From Fibrobacterota bacterium (GTDB lineage: Bacteria; Fibrobacterota; Fibrobacteria; UBA5070), in contig JADKBN010000002.1 of NCBI GenBank assembly GCA_016715065.1, forward strand, positions 434,001 to 498,000: a stretch of 64,000 nucleotides of DNA, given 5' to 3'. Under the pieces are notes generated by a model. That model was not told where the DNA came from and ran no database searches. It saw only the letters and a list, made by a program, of their open reading frames with translations. Of the stretch, positions 37,488-46,906 are shown piece after piece. The translations under genes were made by a program, and so were the position numbers. Within the stretch, counting starts at the first letter, position 1; every line of letters begins with the position of its first letter.

Positions 37488-37655
37488 ATGGAAAATGTCG
37501 AGCGCAAAGCTGAATTGCGTGAGAAAATCCAACAACAGAATCCGTTCAGTGATCCTCTGATTGATCAATGGTGGGGTGAGTCGCTAGCGTTGTTTCAGAG
37601 GAACGCTGAATTCCCCAATGATGATTGGATGAATCACATGGTTGAAGATCTGTAA
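37488..37655 (+). CDS. Small protein, possible truncated gene
   Basis: A 55-aa protein beginning MENVERKAELREKIQQQNPF and containing DPLIDQWWGESLALFQR. It is too short to place. It could be an intact small gene or the remains of a longer immunity-like protein. It ends two codons before the next ORF region. Confidence 0.45.
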   Translation: MENVERKAELREKIQQQNPFSDPLIDQWWGESLALFQRNAEFPNDDWMNHMVEDL

Positions 37656-37685
37656 ATGGCTGCCACAATCGACAAAGGGAATCTC

Positions 37686-38042
37686 ATGGACGACTTGGAT
37701 CAAAACATCCGCGAGTTTTTGCCCATTCAGGACGACTGGCGATCGCTGGAGTCTCTGTTGGAACTGGCGTTTGGTTCGACTTCGCCACAGCGGTACTACG
37801 ACGCGATCTTCAACCTCTTCGAGCGCTTTCCCGACGACGATGGTTCCGGCGTCTTCTGGAGCGCCTTGCACGGCATCGAACATCACGGGAACTACGAGTC
37901 GAAGCTCTTGAAGTACTTCCGCCGCCAACCAGGAACGATGACCAAAGCCATGCTCCTGCGACTGCGCAACGCCGGTCAGGAAACCATCGACGGATTTCCG
38001 ATCGATCGTTTGCTGGATCATGGAAAAGGAAAGGGCCTCTAG
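37686..38042 (+). CDS. Helical-repeat protein, immunity-like
   Basis: A 118-aa protein. The segment FWSALHGIEHHGNYESKLLK followed by YFRRQPGTMTKAMLLRLRNA resembles the HEAT-like pattern of some immunity protein families (Imm30-like), where a short helical repeat binds a toxin domain. The ATG 37686 follows AAAGGGA; an upstream ATG at 37656 lacks such a site. No toxin gene is adjacent, so its partner, if any, is elsewhere. Confidence 0.6.
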   Translation: MDDLDQNIREFLPIQDDWRSLESLLELAFGSTSPQRYYDAIFNLFERFPDDDGSGVFWSALHGIEHHGNYESKLLKYFRRQPGTMTKAMLLRLRNAGQETIDGFPIDRLLDHGKGKGL

Positions 38043-38084
38043 CATAGTTCCGCGATCGACATGAGCTTCCGAGAAAACCAAGCC

Positions 38085-38215
38085 AACCCGGCGAGCGAAG
38101 CGATGCCAGAAATTGGCAACGAGGCAAGTCAGGCAATCCAGCCGAATCATGGGGGGCAGCGCACCCGAGAAACGGCGCCAGGCCTGCGCCTGGAAAAGCC
38201 CGCGCAGTGGATTAT
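38085..38215 (+). repeat. Long structured repeat, copy C
   Basis: A short plus-direction copy: GCGAGCGAAGCGATGCC near 38090, then GCGCACCCGAGAAACGGC, a CCAGGC...GCCTGG hairpin and GAAAAGCCCG. It separates the helical-repeat gene from the next orphan gene. Confidence 0.8.
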
Positions 38216-38290
38216 GCTTCACGCAGTGACAGACCGCCAGACGCGGCCTAAAACGCAAGCGCAGCGCCCCCCAACCAAGTGCAAAACAAG

Positions 38291-38770
38291 ATGTCCTCCT
38301 TCATCCACATCACAGACGCAAACGAAGCCTCTCTCATCCAGCGAAGCGGCATCAAGCTTTCCAGGATCGGGACCCGGAAGGGCGTTTACTGCTTTCCCGT
38401 TCTGAAGGACTTCCATATGTCCCACCAGTGGGCACGCGAGCTGAAACGAAGCGGTGTCCGAGGCCTGGTCTGCATCCAATTCAAGTTGCCCGACGATATG
38501 GTGGTGGAAGTGGGGAAGTACAATCAAGACAAAATCCGTCTAGCATCCAGCGAAGCGATCCACACCATCATGAACCATTCCGACCCCTATGGATTGGAAG
38601 TCATCGTGCCGGAGAAGATCCTCCCATCGCAGATCCAGAGGATCTATCCCGCCCCCAGATTGACCGGCTGGCGATATTACCCCGAAGCAAAGGGTAAGAA
38701 GCCCTTCTGCCACTGCCGGTACTGCAACCGCGGAGAGATCAAAGCCAACCGCCTGATCCGGGAGGACTAA
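38291..38770 (+). CDS. Orphan protein with HIT/HQW motifs and a Cys cluster
   Basis: A 159-aa protein with an N-terminal FIHITD, then GVYCFPVLKDFHMSHQWARE, VEVGKYNQDKI and EVIVPEKILPSQIQRIYPAP. It ends LTGWRYYPEAKGKKPFCHCR followed by YCNRGEIK, a cysteine cluster that could bind zinc. The N-terminal His-x-Thr and the beta-rich order recall small ADP-ribosyltransferase-like proteins, but this is only a resemblance. The start is placed at ATG 38291. Confidence 0.65.
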   Translation: MSSFIHITDANEASLIQRSGIKLSRIGTRKGVYCFPVLKDFHMSHQWARELKRSGVRGLVCIQFKLPDDMVVEVGKYNQDKIRLASSEAIHTIMNHSDPYGLEVIVPEKILPSQIQRIYPAPRLTGWRYYPEAKGKKPFCHCRYCNRGEIKANRLIRED

Positions 38771-39033
38771 CCTTTCCCCAAAGCTCTAAAACGGACAGGA
38801 TCACCTTGCCAAGGGCATTGCACCCATGACGATGGACGCGAAGCTTTCCAGATCCTTCTTGGCCGCGGTTCGCGTTTTCCCGCTCCTGTTGGCCTTGTCG
38901 TCTCGCCGGGAGGCCAAAACAGACGCTGGGATCCTGGTGGGGCGCCACGATTCCTCCGTGGCGTCATCCGACACCGTGCTCCGGATTCCGTCGAGCGGTT
39001 GCACGCGGCGACGGGGAATGTCACGGGCGGATG
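38771..39033. other. Intergenic region, possible truncated secreted ORF
   Basis: An ORF at 38826 begins MTMDAKLSRSFLAAVRVFPL followed by LLALSSRREAK, which could be a signal peptide, but it runs into sequence antisense to the RCC1 gene and has no recognisable mature part. Nothing else is visible. Confidence 0.3.
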
Positions 39034-40788
39034 CTACTGGCCGGAAACGTCGATCAGGACCGGCGTGGACTTGTCGCCAGTGGTTCCGTCGCCGAGTTGA
39101 CCATTGACGTTGTTTCCGGTCGCCCAGAGGGATCCATCGGTTTTGAGGAACAGGCTGTGGGTGGCGCCAGCGTCGATGATCTTGACGGAAGTGGCGACTT
39201 GGACGGGCGTGGACTTGTCGCCAGTGGTTCCGTCGCCGAGTTGACCTTTGCTGTTCCATCCGGTGGCCCAGAGGGACCCATCGGTTTTGAGGAACAGACT
39301 GTGGAAGTACCCTGCGGCGATCGCCTTGACCGAGGTGGCGACCTTGAACGGAGAGCGTCTTCCGAACGAAGTTCCGTCGCCGAGTTGGCCGGAGGAGTTG
39401 TCACCGGTGGCCCAGAGGGATCCATCGGTTTTGAGGAACAAGCTGTGGTTACCGCCAGCGGCGATGGCCTTGACGGAAGTGGCGACCTGGAGGGGAGTGG
39501 ACTTGCCGATGGTGGTAGTGTCGCCGAGTTGCCCGTATCCGTTGAATCCGGTAGCCCAGAGGGAGCCATCGGTTTTGAGGAACAGGCTGTGGAATTCACC
39601 TGCGGCGACAACTTTGACGGAAGTGGCGACCTGAACGGGCGTGGACTTGTCGATGGTGGTAGTGTCGCCGAGTTGCCCGTAGTCGTTGTCACCGGTGGCC
39701 CAGAGGGAGCCATCGGTTTTTAGGAACAGGCTGTGGTATCCGCCAGCGGCGATGGCCTTGACGGAAGTGGCGACCTGGAGGGGAGTGGACTTGTCGATGG
39801 TGGTAGTGTCGCCGAGTTGCCCGTAGTCGTTGTCACCGGTGGCCCAGAGGGAGCCATCGGTTTTGAGGAACAGGCTGTGGTTGGTGCCTCCAGACACGGC
39901 CAAACCGGTCGCCGAAAGGCTGGCGAGGGACTGAAGAGAGGTATTGGTCGCCTGCAAAGCGGTATTGATCGAATCCAGTGTCGAAGCATGCCGTTTCAGG
40001 CTGTCGACGGTGGATTGGAGAGCGGAAATGTTTGCGGTCGGGCCTTGAGGTCCGGTCAACCCTTGGATCCCCTGCGGCCCCGCGGGTCCAGCCGGTCCCT
40101 GCGGACCCGTCGCGCCTCTGGCCCCTGAGTCGCCCTTGACTCCCTGGATCCCTTGCGGTCCCATGGCACCCCTCGCCCCCGAGTCACCTTTCGGTCCCTG
40201 CGGCCCGACCGATCCCGTGGCTCCCGCCGGACCCGCCGGTCCTTGCGGACCGACAGGACCTGTCAGGCTGTCGGCGATGTGGATCGTGTAGGCCAGGTGG
40301 GCGGGAATCCCCGATTCCTTCGCCGCCAGACGCGCGACCAAGCCATCGTTGGAGGACAACGCCACGCCGTACGGAAACTTTCCGGCAAGCGCAACCGACA
40401 CGAGTTGCTCGGTGGTTCCGGCGGGAATCGTCACCTGGCCCACTGGCTGGGCCGAAACCGGGAGGTCCCCGATCTGGGTGCCGTTTTCAAGGGTTTGGAC
40501 CGGGCGGGTCAGCGCGTACACCTGCAACGTTCCCGATTGGGACGCGGTCCGCACGAATACGTCCAGATGCACCTGTGTCGCGGTGGAGTCCGGGGCTCCG
40601 TCGAACTCGAGCCAGGCCGTGGTGGGCTGGCTGCCGCCGATCACGGCTAAGTCCTTGTCGGACCCGGACCAGGCCACCAGGCTCGCCGATCCGTCGCGGA
40701 CCACGCGCAGCGACTGGTTGACGTTTTTTGCCCAAAGGGTGTTGGACACGAGCGCGAGCCCAGCGAGAATACGAAGGGAGGATTTCAT
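39034..40788 (-). CDS. Secreted collagen-like/RCC1-repeat protein, six repeats
   Basis: A 584-aa secreted protein. Signal peptide (about 1-20), a conserved N-terminal beta domain (about 21-175), a collagen-like stretch of Gly-X-Y triplets ([19 protein letters not shown] onwards, about 180-255), a short coiled coil ([20 protein letters not shown]), and six RCC1-type repeats of about 50 residues, each with [18 protein letters not shown]1 repeats form a beta-propeller. The collagen part suggests a trimeric surface fibre holding propellers. The gene follows its paralogue by 15 bp; an [20 protein letters not shown] segment is identical in both. Confidence 0.88.
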   Translation of the reverse strand: MKSSLRILAGLALVSNTLWAKNVNQSLRVVRDGSASLVAWSGSDKDLAVIGGSQPTTAWLEFDGAPDSTATQVHLDVFVRTASQSGTLQVYALTRPVQTLENGTQIGDLPVSAQPVGQVTIPAGTTEQLVSVALAGKFPYGVALSSNDGLVARLAAKESGIPAHLAYTIHIADSLTGPVGPQGPAGPAGATGSVGPQGPKGDSGARGAMGPQGIQGVKGDSGARGATGPQGPAGPAGPQGIQGLTGPQGPTANISALQSTVDSLKRHASTLDSINTALQATNTSLQSLASLSATGLAVSGGTNHSLFLKTDGSLWATGDNDYGQLGDTTTIDKSTPLQVATSVKAIAAGGYHSLFLKTDGSLWATGDNDYGQLGDTTTIDKSTPVQVATSVKVVAAGEFHSLFLKTDGSLWATGFNGYGQLGDTTTIGKSTPLQVATSVKAIAAGGNHSLFLKTDGSLWATGDNSSGQLGDGTSFGRRSPFKVATSVKAIAAGYFHSLFLKTDGSLWATGWNSKGQLGDGTTGDKSTPVQVATSVKIIDAGATHSLFLKTDGSLWATGNNVNGQLGDGTTGDKSTPVLIDVSGQ

Positions 40789-40803
40789 GGAGTGGCTCCG
40801 TGA

Positions 40804-42684
40804 TCAGGGGGTGGGGAAGTCAATCAGGACCGGCGTTGACTTGTTTGCTGTGGTCCCGTCGCCGAGTTGCCCGGAGTAGTTGTATCCGCTAGCCCAAAGG
40901 GAACCATCGGTTTTGAGGAACAAGCTGTGGTATCCGCCTGCAGCGGCAGCCTTGACCGATGTGGCGACCTGGACGGGCGTTTGCTTGTCGACCGTCGTTC
41001 CGTCGCCGAGTTGTCCGTATCCGTTGAATCCGGTAGCCCAAAGGGACCCATCGGTTTTGAGGAACAGGCTGTGTTCAGATCCAGCGGCGATGCCCTTGAC
41101 GGAAGTGGCGACCTGGACGGGCGTGGACTTGTTTATAGTGGTTCCGTCGCCGAGTTGACCAACTCCGTTAAATCCGGTGGCCCAAAGGGATCCATCGGTT
41201 TTGAGGAACAGGCTTTGGTAGTAGAAGCCAGCGGCGATGGCCTTGACGGAAGTGGCGACCTGGACGGGCGTGTGTTTTGCAGTGGTGGTTCCATCGCCGA
41301 GTTCCCCGGAGCCGTTGGATCCGGTCGCCCACAGAGATCCATCGGTTTTGAGGAACAGGCTGTGGGAGTAGCCAGCGGCGATGGCCTTGACGGAAGTGGC
41401 GACCTGGACGGGCGTGTGTTTTGCAGTGGTGGTTCCATCGCCGAGTTGCCCGGAGCCGTTGTATCCGGTGGCCCAAAGGGATCCATCGGTTTTGAGGAAC
41501 AGGCTGTGGTATACGCCTGCAGCGACAGCCTTGACGGAAGTGGCGACCTGGACGGGCGTGGACTTGTTGAAAGTGGTTCCGTCGCCAAGCCTACCATCTC
41601 CGTTGTATCCGGTCGCCCAGAGTGACCCATCGGTTTTGAGGAACAGGCTGTGGGCATGACCCGCGGCGATGGCCTTGACGGATGTGGCGACCTGGACGGG
41701 CATGGACTTGTTGACAGTGGTTCCGTCGCCAAGCCTACCATCTCCGTTGTATCCGGTCGCCCAGAGTGACCCATCGGTTTTGAGGAACAGGCTGTGGTTG
41801 GTGCCTCCAGACACCGCCAACCCGGTCGCCGAAATGTTGACGAAGCCTTGTAAAACGGCATTGATCGAATCCAGTGTCGAAGCATGCCGTTTCAGGCTGT
41901 CGACGGTGGATTGGAGCGCGGAAATGTTCGCCGTTGGGCCTTGGGGCCCGGTCAACCCTTGTATCCCCTGCGTCCCTTGAGGACCCGCCACACCTCTTGC
42001 CCCCGAGTCCCCCTTGACCCCTTGAATCCCCTGCGGCCCCGCGGGTCCAGCCGGTCCCTGCAGTCCCGTCGCCCCCCTCGCCCCCGAATCCCCCTTCGGT
42101 CCCTGCGGTCCGACCGATCCCGTGGCACCCGCCGGTCCTTGCGGACCGACAGGACCTGTCAGACTGTCGGCGATGTGGATCATGTAGGCCAGGTGGGCGG
42201 GAATCCCCGATTCCTTGGCCGCCAGGCGCACGACCAGGCCATCGTTGGAGGTCAACGCAAGGCCATACGGGAATGTTCCCGTGAGCGGGATCGAAACCAG
42301 TTGTTCGGCGGCTCGACCGGAAATGAGTGTCTGTCCGGATGGCTGGGCGGCAAGCGCCAGTTCGCCGACCTGCGTGCCGTTTTCAAGGGTTTGGACCGGC
42401 CGGGTCAGCGCGTACACCTGCAGCGTTCCCGATTGGGACGCGGTCCGCACGAACACGTCCAGATGCATTTGTGTCGCGGTGGAGTCCGGGGCCCCGTCGA
42501 ACTCGAGCCAAGCCGTGGTGGGCTGGCTTCCGCTGGCCACGAACAGGTCCTTGTCGGACCCGGACCAGGCCACCAGGCTCGCCGATCCGTCGCGGACCAC
42601 GCGCAGCGACTGGTTGACGTTTTTTGCCCAAAGGGTGCTGGACACGAGCGCGAGCCCAGCGAGAAGGCGAAGGGAGGATTTCAT
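40804..42684 (-). CDS. Secreted collagen-like/RCC1-repeat protein, seven repeats
   Basis: A 626-aa paralogue of the preceding protein, with nearly identical signal peptide and N-terminal domain, a collagen-like stretch with a different order of triplet blocks, a shorter coiled coil, and seven RCC1 repeats (one with YQSLFLK instead of HSLFLK), a number that fits a full seven-bladed propeller. At DNA level each repeat is about 150 bp and very similar to its neighbours, so unequal recombination could change the number. The ATG follows CCAGGAGCG. It lies in an operon with the YD-repeat gene upstream. Confidence 0.88.
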   Translation of the reverse strand: MKSSLRLLAGLALVSSTLWAKNVNQSLRVVRDGSASLVAWSGSDKDLFVASGSQPTTAWLEFDGAPDSTATQMHLDVFVRTASQSGTLQVYALTRPVQTLENGTQVGELALAAQPSGQTLISGRAAEQLVSIPLTGTFPYGLALTSNDGLVVRLAAKESGIPAHLAYMIHIADSLTGPVGPQGPAGATGSVGPQGPKGDSGARGATGLQGPAGPAGPQGIQGVKGDSGARGVAGPQGTQGIQGLTGPQGPTANISALQSTVDSLKRHASTLDSINAVLQGFVNISATGLAVSGGTNHSLFLKTDGSLWATGYNGDGRLGDGTTVNKSMPVQVATSVKAIAAGHAHSLFLKTDGSLWATGYNGDGRLGDGTTFNKSTPVQVATSVKAVAAGVYHSLFLKTDGSLWATGYNGSGQLGDGTTTAKHTPVQVATSVKAIAAGYSHSLFLKTDGSLWATGSNGSGELGDGTTTAKHTPVQVATSVKAIAAGFYYQSLFLKTDGSLWATGFNGVGQLGDGTTINKSTPVQVATSVKGIAAGSEHSLFLKTDGSLWATGFNGYGQLGDGTTVDKQTPVQVATSVKAAAAGGYHSLFLKTDGSLWASGYNYSGQLGDGTTANKSTPVLIDFPTP

Positions 42685-42714
42685 GGAACGCTCCTGGGAA
42701 GAGTGGGGATTGGT

Positions 42715-43785
42715 TCAGCGAAAGGTGGTGAAGGCTTGAACGACGCGCCCCTGAGCGAAGGTCGCCGCTGCCAAGTACCGGCCCTGGGAAAGGCCTGCGA
42801 TGTCGATGGAACGTGAAGTTCTCGTCGTGTGCAGGACCATGCGGCCCTGGGCGTCCATCAGGCTGATTTCCAGCGGGGTCTGGGCGGCTTCCAGCACCAG
42901 GCTGGATCCGGTCTGGCTCCAACGGATGTCGGGAGCCGATTGCATCTGCCTCTGATGGGCGGCCGAGATCCCCTCCCAGACGTAGGTGATCCGCGACGAA
43001 GCGGTGCGATCGGCATTGAAGGTGGTCTCGGTGGATTCGTTGCCGGAGGCGTCGTATGTGTAGGTGGTGGAATCGATCAGCACATGCCCTGTGCCGTCGC
43101 CGGAGAGATTGGTGGTGGAGGCAAGGTTGGTGCCGTTCCAAACCAGATCGGTGCGCTGCAGGGCGTTCCAACGGGTGCCCCCCGCCGACTGCACCCAATC
43201 CTGGGTCCACGAAACACTGCCCTGCACCCAATGGGTCTGGGTCGCCTGGACCGGCGCCGAGGTCGCCCCTTGGGTCTCCCAGGTCGTGTCGGCCAGGAGC
43301 TGGCCTTGGTTGTCGTATGTGTAGGTGTGCTGGGACACCAGCGAGTCGGAGGGGGACAAGCGCTTGCGGACGATCTCGTGTCCGTCGGCGTCGTAGATGG
43401 AAGTGTCGCGGTAGCGCTGGACGCCACCCTTGCCCCAGACCGTGGCCAAGGCCTGCTTGTTCCCGATCCAGGACTGGGTGAGGATGGAGACGGTGTCGGT
43501 GGCCCCGAACTGGACTTGCCGGATCAAGTGGTCTTGGGCGTCGTATTCCCAGACGGTGCGCGCGATGCGGGGGCCGGAGGAATCCACGCTGTTGTAGTCG
43601 CGGCGCTGGACGCGAAGGCCCTTGGCGTCGTAATCGTAGGGGCTGTGGACCACACCGCCTCCGATCAGGTTCTCCCAAGTCTGGGAAACCAGGCGTGGCC
43701 CGTCGGCGTGGGCGGCCAGGGTAGCCAAAAGTGTGACCAGGGTGGTACGGCCGAAAAATGGAACGGACACGATGCGGTGGAACAT
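42715..43785 (-). CDS. Secreted YD/RHS-repeat-like protein with sorting-like tail
   Basis: A 356-aa secreted protein. After a signal peptide it has repeated motifs of the YD/RHS type: YDYDAKGLRVQRRDY, WEYDAQDHLIRQ, SIYDADGHEIVRKR, YTYDNQGQLLADTTW, TYTYDASGNEST. The last 70 residues (PLEISLMDAQGRMVLHTTRT, IAGLSQGRYLAAATF) look like a type IX sorting domain. There is no toxin domain. The ATG 43785 follows GGAGACC. It is the first gene of an operon with the two collagen/RCC1 proteins, so the three may form a surface structure together. Confidence 0.82.
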   Translation of the reverse strand: MFHRIVSVPFFGRTTLVTLLATLAAHADGPRLVSQTWENLIGGGVVHSPYDYDAKGLRVQRRDYNSVDSSGPRIARTVWEYDAQDHLIRQVQFGATDTVSILTQSWIGNKQALATVWGKGGVQRYRDTSIYDADGHEIVRKRLSPSDSLVSQHTYTYDNQGQLLADTTWETQGATSAPVQATQTHWVQGSVSWTQDWVQSAGGTRWNALQRTDLVWNGTNLASTTNLSGDGTGHVLIDSTTYTYDASGNESTETTFNADRTASSRITYVWEGISAAHQRQMQSAPDIRWSQTGSSLVLEAAQTPLEISLMDAQGRMVLHTTRTSRSIDIAGLSQGRYLAAATFAQGRVVQAFTTFR

Positions 43786-44247
43786 TTCAGGTCTCCTTGG
43801 ACGCCGGAAACGGCAGCCGATGGTTTGGGTAAAAAGAGTAAGGGAGCCGATAATCAGCCAAGGAGGAGAGTTCAAAATCTACTGAAATCAAACCAGTCAC
43901 CGAATCAGCAGGGATGGAAGTCCTTCCACGAGGGATCGGAAACGATCTCTCGGACCGGATTCCTGAGGGGGATCGGAGGGGCGCCGAGGACGGTCGAATT
44001 TTCCTGCGAGGTTCGCCCTGCGCGCCAAGGTCCACGGCAAGCAGATCCGGGCGGGCATTACCCGGGCGCAACGGATCGGCTTCCTGGGCAAACCTTAGTT
44101 GGACCGGGGGGAATTCCTCGCCTGGTCAGGCAAACCAGCCGAGTCATGGGAGGGCGCACCCGAGAAGCGGCCCCAGGCCCGCGCATGGAAAAGCCCGACG
44201 CATTCGAAAACGCCCACACAGCGGGAGGTCAGAGGGCACCTGCCAGC
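43786..44247. repeat. Intergenic region with long repeat copy D
   Basis: Copy D of the long repeat lies at about 44115-44220 (CGCACCCGAGAAGCGGCCCC, then AGGCCCGCGCATGGAAAAGC). From 43950 to 44098 one frame reads FALRAKVHGKQIRAGITRAQ and ends in a stop; it may be the tail of a lost gene, but I cannot name it. Confidence 0.65.
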
Positions 44248-44841
44248 CTACGGAGATTTTTCCTTCGGCCTTCCTCCGTTCAGGAGCGCGTCCATGAGTG
44301 GGCCGTTCTCGAAGGCTTCGATGTCCTCTTGAACGCAGTCGAAATAGCGAATCACCACCATGCTTGCGGGAATGGTAACCGTGCCACCGGGACTTGGGAT
44401 TTCGGCGGAGAGTTTGTCCAACACGCTTGACATGAGGACTCCTTCCATTTTTTTAATTCGCTTGCGAAACGTGACGGAGTTGCAGGTCTCCGACACTTTC
44501 TGTAATGGGGTGCGCCGTTCTCCATCGTTTCCTGCGACCAAAACGAACGTGCCTAGTCGACGGGGGGTGATCCAGTGGTCATCGAAGTAGACCTCTTCCT
44601 GGCAGCTTCTGTCACTGCCGGAAGTCGCTTTGATCAGCAAGGAATCCTTCCCGAGCGGCTCCATCTCCCATTTGAGACAGTCTTTGATATCTGGGTGGCT
44701 GGTCGGATAGAGGCCAGCTTTCGCGATCTCCGCACGGAATCGCTTCAGGATCGCAGGATCGTTGGGGCTCTTGGAATATGCCCAATCTGCGGAAAAGAGC
44801 ATGGTTGCGGCAAAAGCGGCAAGTCGTATCGAGAGGATCAT
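44248..44841 (-). CDS. Secreted protein of unknown function
   Basis: A 197-aa protein with a signal peptide (about 1-20: ILSIRLAAFAATMLFSADWA). The mature part has four cysteines (DCLKWEME, RSCQEEVYF, ETCNSVTF, FDCVQED), which could form disulfides. No family recognised. The start at 44841 gives the signal peptide; there is no strong ribosome-binding site. Confidence 0.6.
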   Translation of the reverse strand: MILSIRLAAFAATMLFSADWAYSKSPNDPAILKRFRAEIAKAGLYPTSHPDIKDCLKWEMEPLGKDSLLIKATSGSDRSCQEEVYFDDHWITPRRLGTFVLVAGNDGERRTPLQKVSETCNSVTFRKRIKKMEGVLMSSVLDKLSAEIPSPGGTVTIPASMVVIRYFDCVQEDIEAFENGPLMDALLNGGRPKEKSP

Positions 44842-45374
44842 GGGAGGGGAGGGCTTTCGTGGGGATTGTTCGGAAAGAAATCTAACCAATTTGGTTGTTC
44901 CCGAATGCATTGTGTTCGCCGACTCGTATTGGGAATCGATGTGCATCCCCAGACCATGTTGAAAAAGCTGAGGATTCTCCACGGGATCTCGCTGGCCACG
45001 CTGGTCTTCGCGGGGTGCAGGAGTGAAAAGCCTGACGCAGTCCACGCCTAACGCCAGTTGATGAAGAGCGCGGCATCCATGGTCGGGAAAAACGAGGGTA
45101 TCGTTCCGTGGACCTTCGTGACGTGAAACCCCGATGAAGCGTATCGGATTGTTGCCAGAGATCCGGGGACGAGAATGGCTGCAAGGAACGGATTCGAGCC
45201 AACAAATATTGATTCCAACGGATGATAGATCTTAGATTCTCAGCATGCGGCAGTGGTGCTCGCCGCCAAGAAGTCCCTGAAACGTCCTGACCTCATGGAG
45301 CCTTCCATGTCAGGATTTGGTCCGTTCACGAGTGCGTTCCCAAACCGGAGCGCACAACCAATGGAGGAAAGAAC
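44842..45374. other. Intergenic region
   Basis: No convincing gene. The last bases before 45375 carry GGAGGAAAGA, the ribosome-binding site of the next gene. Nothing else stands out. Confidence 0.5.
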
Positions 45375-45701
45375 ATGAAACGGTTGGTCATCCTTTGCCT
45401 ATCTCTGGTCGCGATGTGTGCTGCGGGGGAAGCTGTGGGCCCCATCGCCAAAATGGAATTCAAAGGTGATGGATATGTGTACCTCACCATCAAAGGTGAC
45501 AAGACGGGAAACCCTTCCTGCTCCCAAACCCCTCGATTCCGAATGGATGCCAAGAGCCCGGCGGGAGGGATCTATCTGGAGGGATTGAACGCCGCATTCC
45601 AGTCCAAGGCCACGGTCCGTGTGACGGGAACCGGGAAATGTGACATGTTTCCAAACCCGGATACGGAGATTCTCTCCAGCTTCTCCATGGAAGTCCCCTA
45701 A
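45375..45701 (+). CDS. Small secreted protein
   Basis: A 108-aa protein with a signal peptide (MKRLVILCLSLVAMCAAGEA). The mature part is beta-rich with two cysteines (NPSCSQTPRF, TGKCDMFPN) that may pair. No family recognised. The start follows a perfect GGAGGAAAG. Confidence 0.7.
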   Translation: MKRLVILCLSLVAMCAAGEAVGPIAKMEFKGDGYVYLTIKGDKTGNPSCSQTPRFRMDAKSPAGGIYLEGLNAAFQSKATVRVTGTGKCDMFPNPDTEILSSFSMEVP

Positions 45702-45819
45702 CGCGATACTCGTTGTCGTGGAGTGGAGGAGCCTTTCCGCCAGGAATGGATCCGGGAGCCATCCCGGCAGAGTTCACAGATATACCCAATGACCAAATCG
45801 AGAACCATGAAGGACGCCT

Positions 45820-46326
45820 ATGCTTGAGTTGGACGAGGGAATATTCCAGCAGTACAAGGGCATTTCTTGGTTCTCGAAATGCGGAATGGCAAGCGAGGTC
45901 GTATTTCCGTTCGATGTTGAGGTGGTCAAGGATTCCGGAAGCGCAAAAGCGGAGCTGCAGTCGGAACTTTGGATCGATGTGAGGACGCAAGCGCAAGGGG
46001 ACCTGACTGGGTACTTGGCGAAAACGAGGATGGATCTGTATGGTGGGAATTGGAATCGCCTGGCCAAATTGTCCCGAGAGAGAGTCGAGAAGGAAATCGG
46101 CCCAGACATTTCCTCAACATTGAGGCGAATGGAGCTTGACGAAATTCGTCCCCTCATCGTTTCCGACCTGGTTAGGATCGCTCTTCATGCGACCTTCCAA
46201 AAGAAGGTCAAAGGGACGCCATCCTTTCTGCGTGACCTTCTTTCGATCTACCAGCAGGGACTGATTCCCTGCGGTTGGTCTCATCCTGTCACCGCCTGGC
46301 CAGAGGGCCGTTTCAAGGTGTTTTGA
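45820..46326 (+). CDS. Immunity-like protein of unknown family
   Basis: A 168-aa cytosolic protein. The end LLSIYQQGLIPCGWSHPVTA followed by WPEGRFKVF resembles the C-terminal signature of several small proteins found beside toxins (pattern: IY..G..PCGW...WP.G...V). The start ATG 45820 follows GAAGGACG. No toxin gene is adjacent. Confidence 0.6.
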   Translation: MLELDEGIFQQYKGISWFSKCGMASEVVFPFDVEVVKDSGSAKAELQSELWIDVRTQAQGDLTGYLAKTRMDLYGGNWNRLAKLSRERVEKEIGPDISSTLRRMELDEIRPLIVSDLVRIALHATFQKKVKGTPSFLRDLLSIYQQGLIPCGWSHPVTAWPEGRFKVF

Positions 46327-46420
46327 TCCAGTAGCGCCCCTCCAACGTTGCCCTGTTCCGACCTCCACCAGCCTACGCCGCCGACCTTGTCGCCTACGGT
46401 GATCAATCGAGGCCCTTGCG

Positions 46421-46480
46421 CCTTTCACCGCCCGCACTTCGAGACGGTGGCTTCGCCACCTCCTCAGCACGAACGGTGAA
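46421..46480. repeat. Single family 1 palindromic repeat
   Basis: A solo copy of the REP-like repeat: ACTTCGAGAC, hairpin GGTGGC-TTC-GCCACC, CTCCTCAGCACGAACGGTG. The flanks match the paired copies at 19.3, 23.6 and 25.7 kb. Confidence 0.8.
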
Positions 46481-46544
46481 AGGCTGTCCTCAATTGGTGG
46501 CAGGCTCCAAAATCCCGAACCAATCTCTCCCTCCCTCCAGCCAG

Positions 46545-46865
46545 TTAGCCCACCTGCCCATCCCTGGCGATCAAATCGATGCAAGAAATTGGCAACCCAG
46601 CCGCCGCGCAGCGAAGCGGTCGCGGGCAAAACCGCCCAAGCAACCTGTAAGCCCCGACAGCTGTCGGGGCCAACAAGCTCCCGGATCAGACAAGACCTGG
46701 CAATCAAGCCGAACCGGCGCGCGGGATCCAAGGGGCCGTGGGGCCGTATGGCCATACGGCCCCACAAGTCCCCTTAGTCGCGGTTCGGGTGCCGACGCAC
46801 CCGAGAAACGGCCTCCGGGCCGCCCCGGGAAAAGGCCCGACGCAGTCTATCCGCCCAGCGGCCTC
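46545..46865 (+). repeat. Long structured repeat, copy E, with a 28-bp perfect palindrome
   Basis: A plus-direction copy with the GCGCGGGATCCAAGGGGCC block, CGCGGTTCGGGTGCCGACGC and ACCCGAGAAACGGCC. A perfect 28-bp palindrome (46738-46765) sits where copies G and H have a 10-bp stem. GACGCAGTC-type mini-hairpins follow. Confidence 0.85.
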
Positions 46866-46906
46866 TGAAAAGCCAGCAGTGTCCCGCGCGCACCAGCCCA
46901 GCGCCG

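Noticed and set aside
39040..41810. Tandem repeats resembling a CRISPR array
   Set aside because: The 150-bp units are in-frame RCC1 protein repeats of about 50 residues without unique spacers; no cas gene is present.
42715..43785. Polymorphic toxin (RHS/YD type)
   Set aside because: The protein has YD-like repeats but no RHS core end, no toxin domain and no adjacent immunity gene; it ends in a sorting-like tail.
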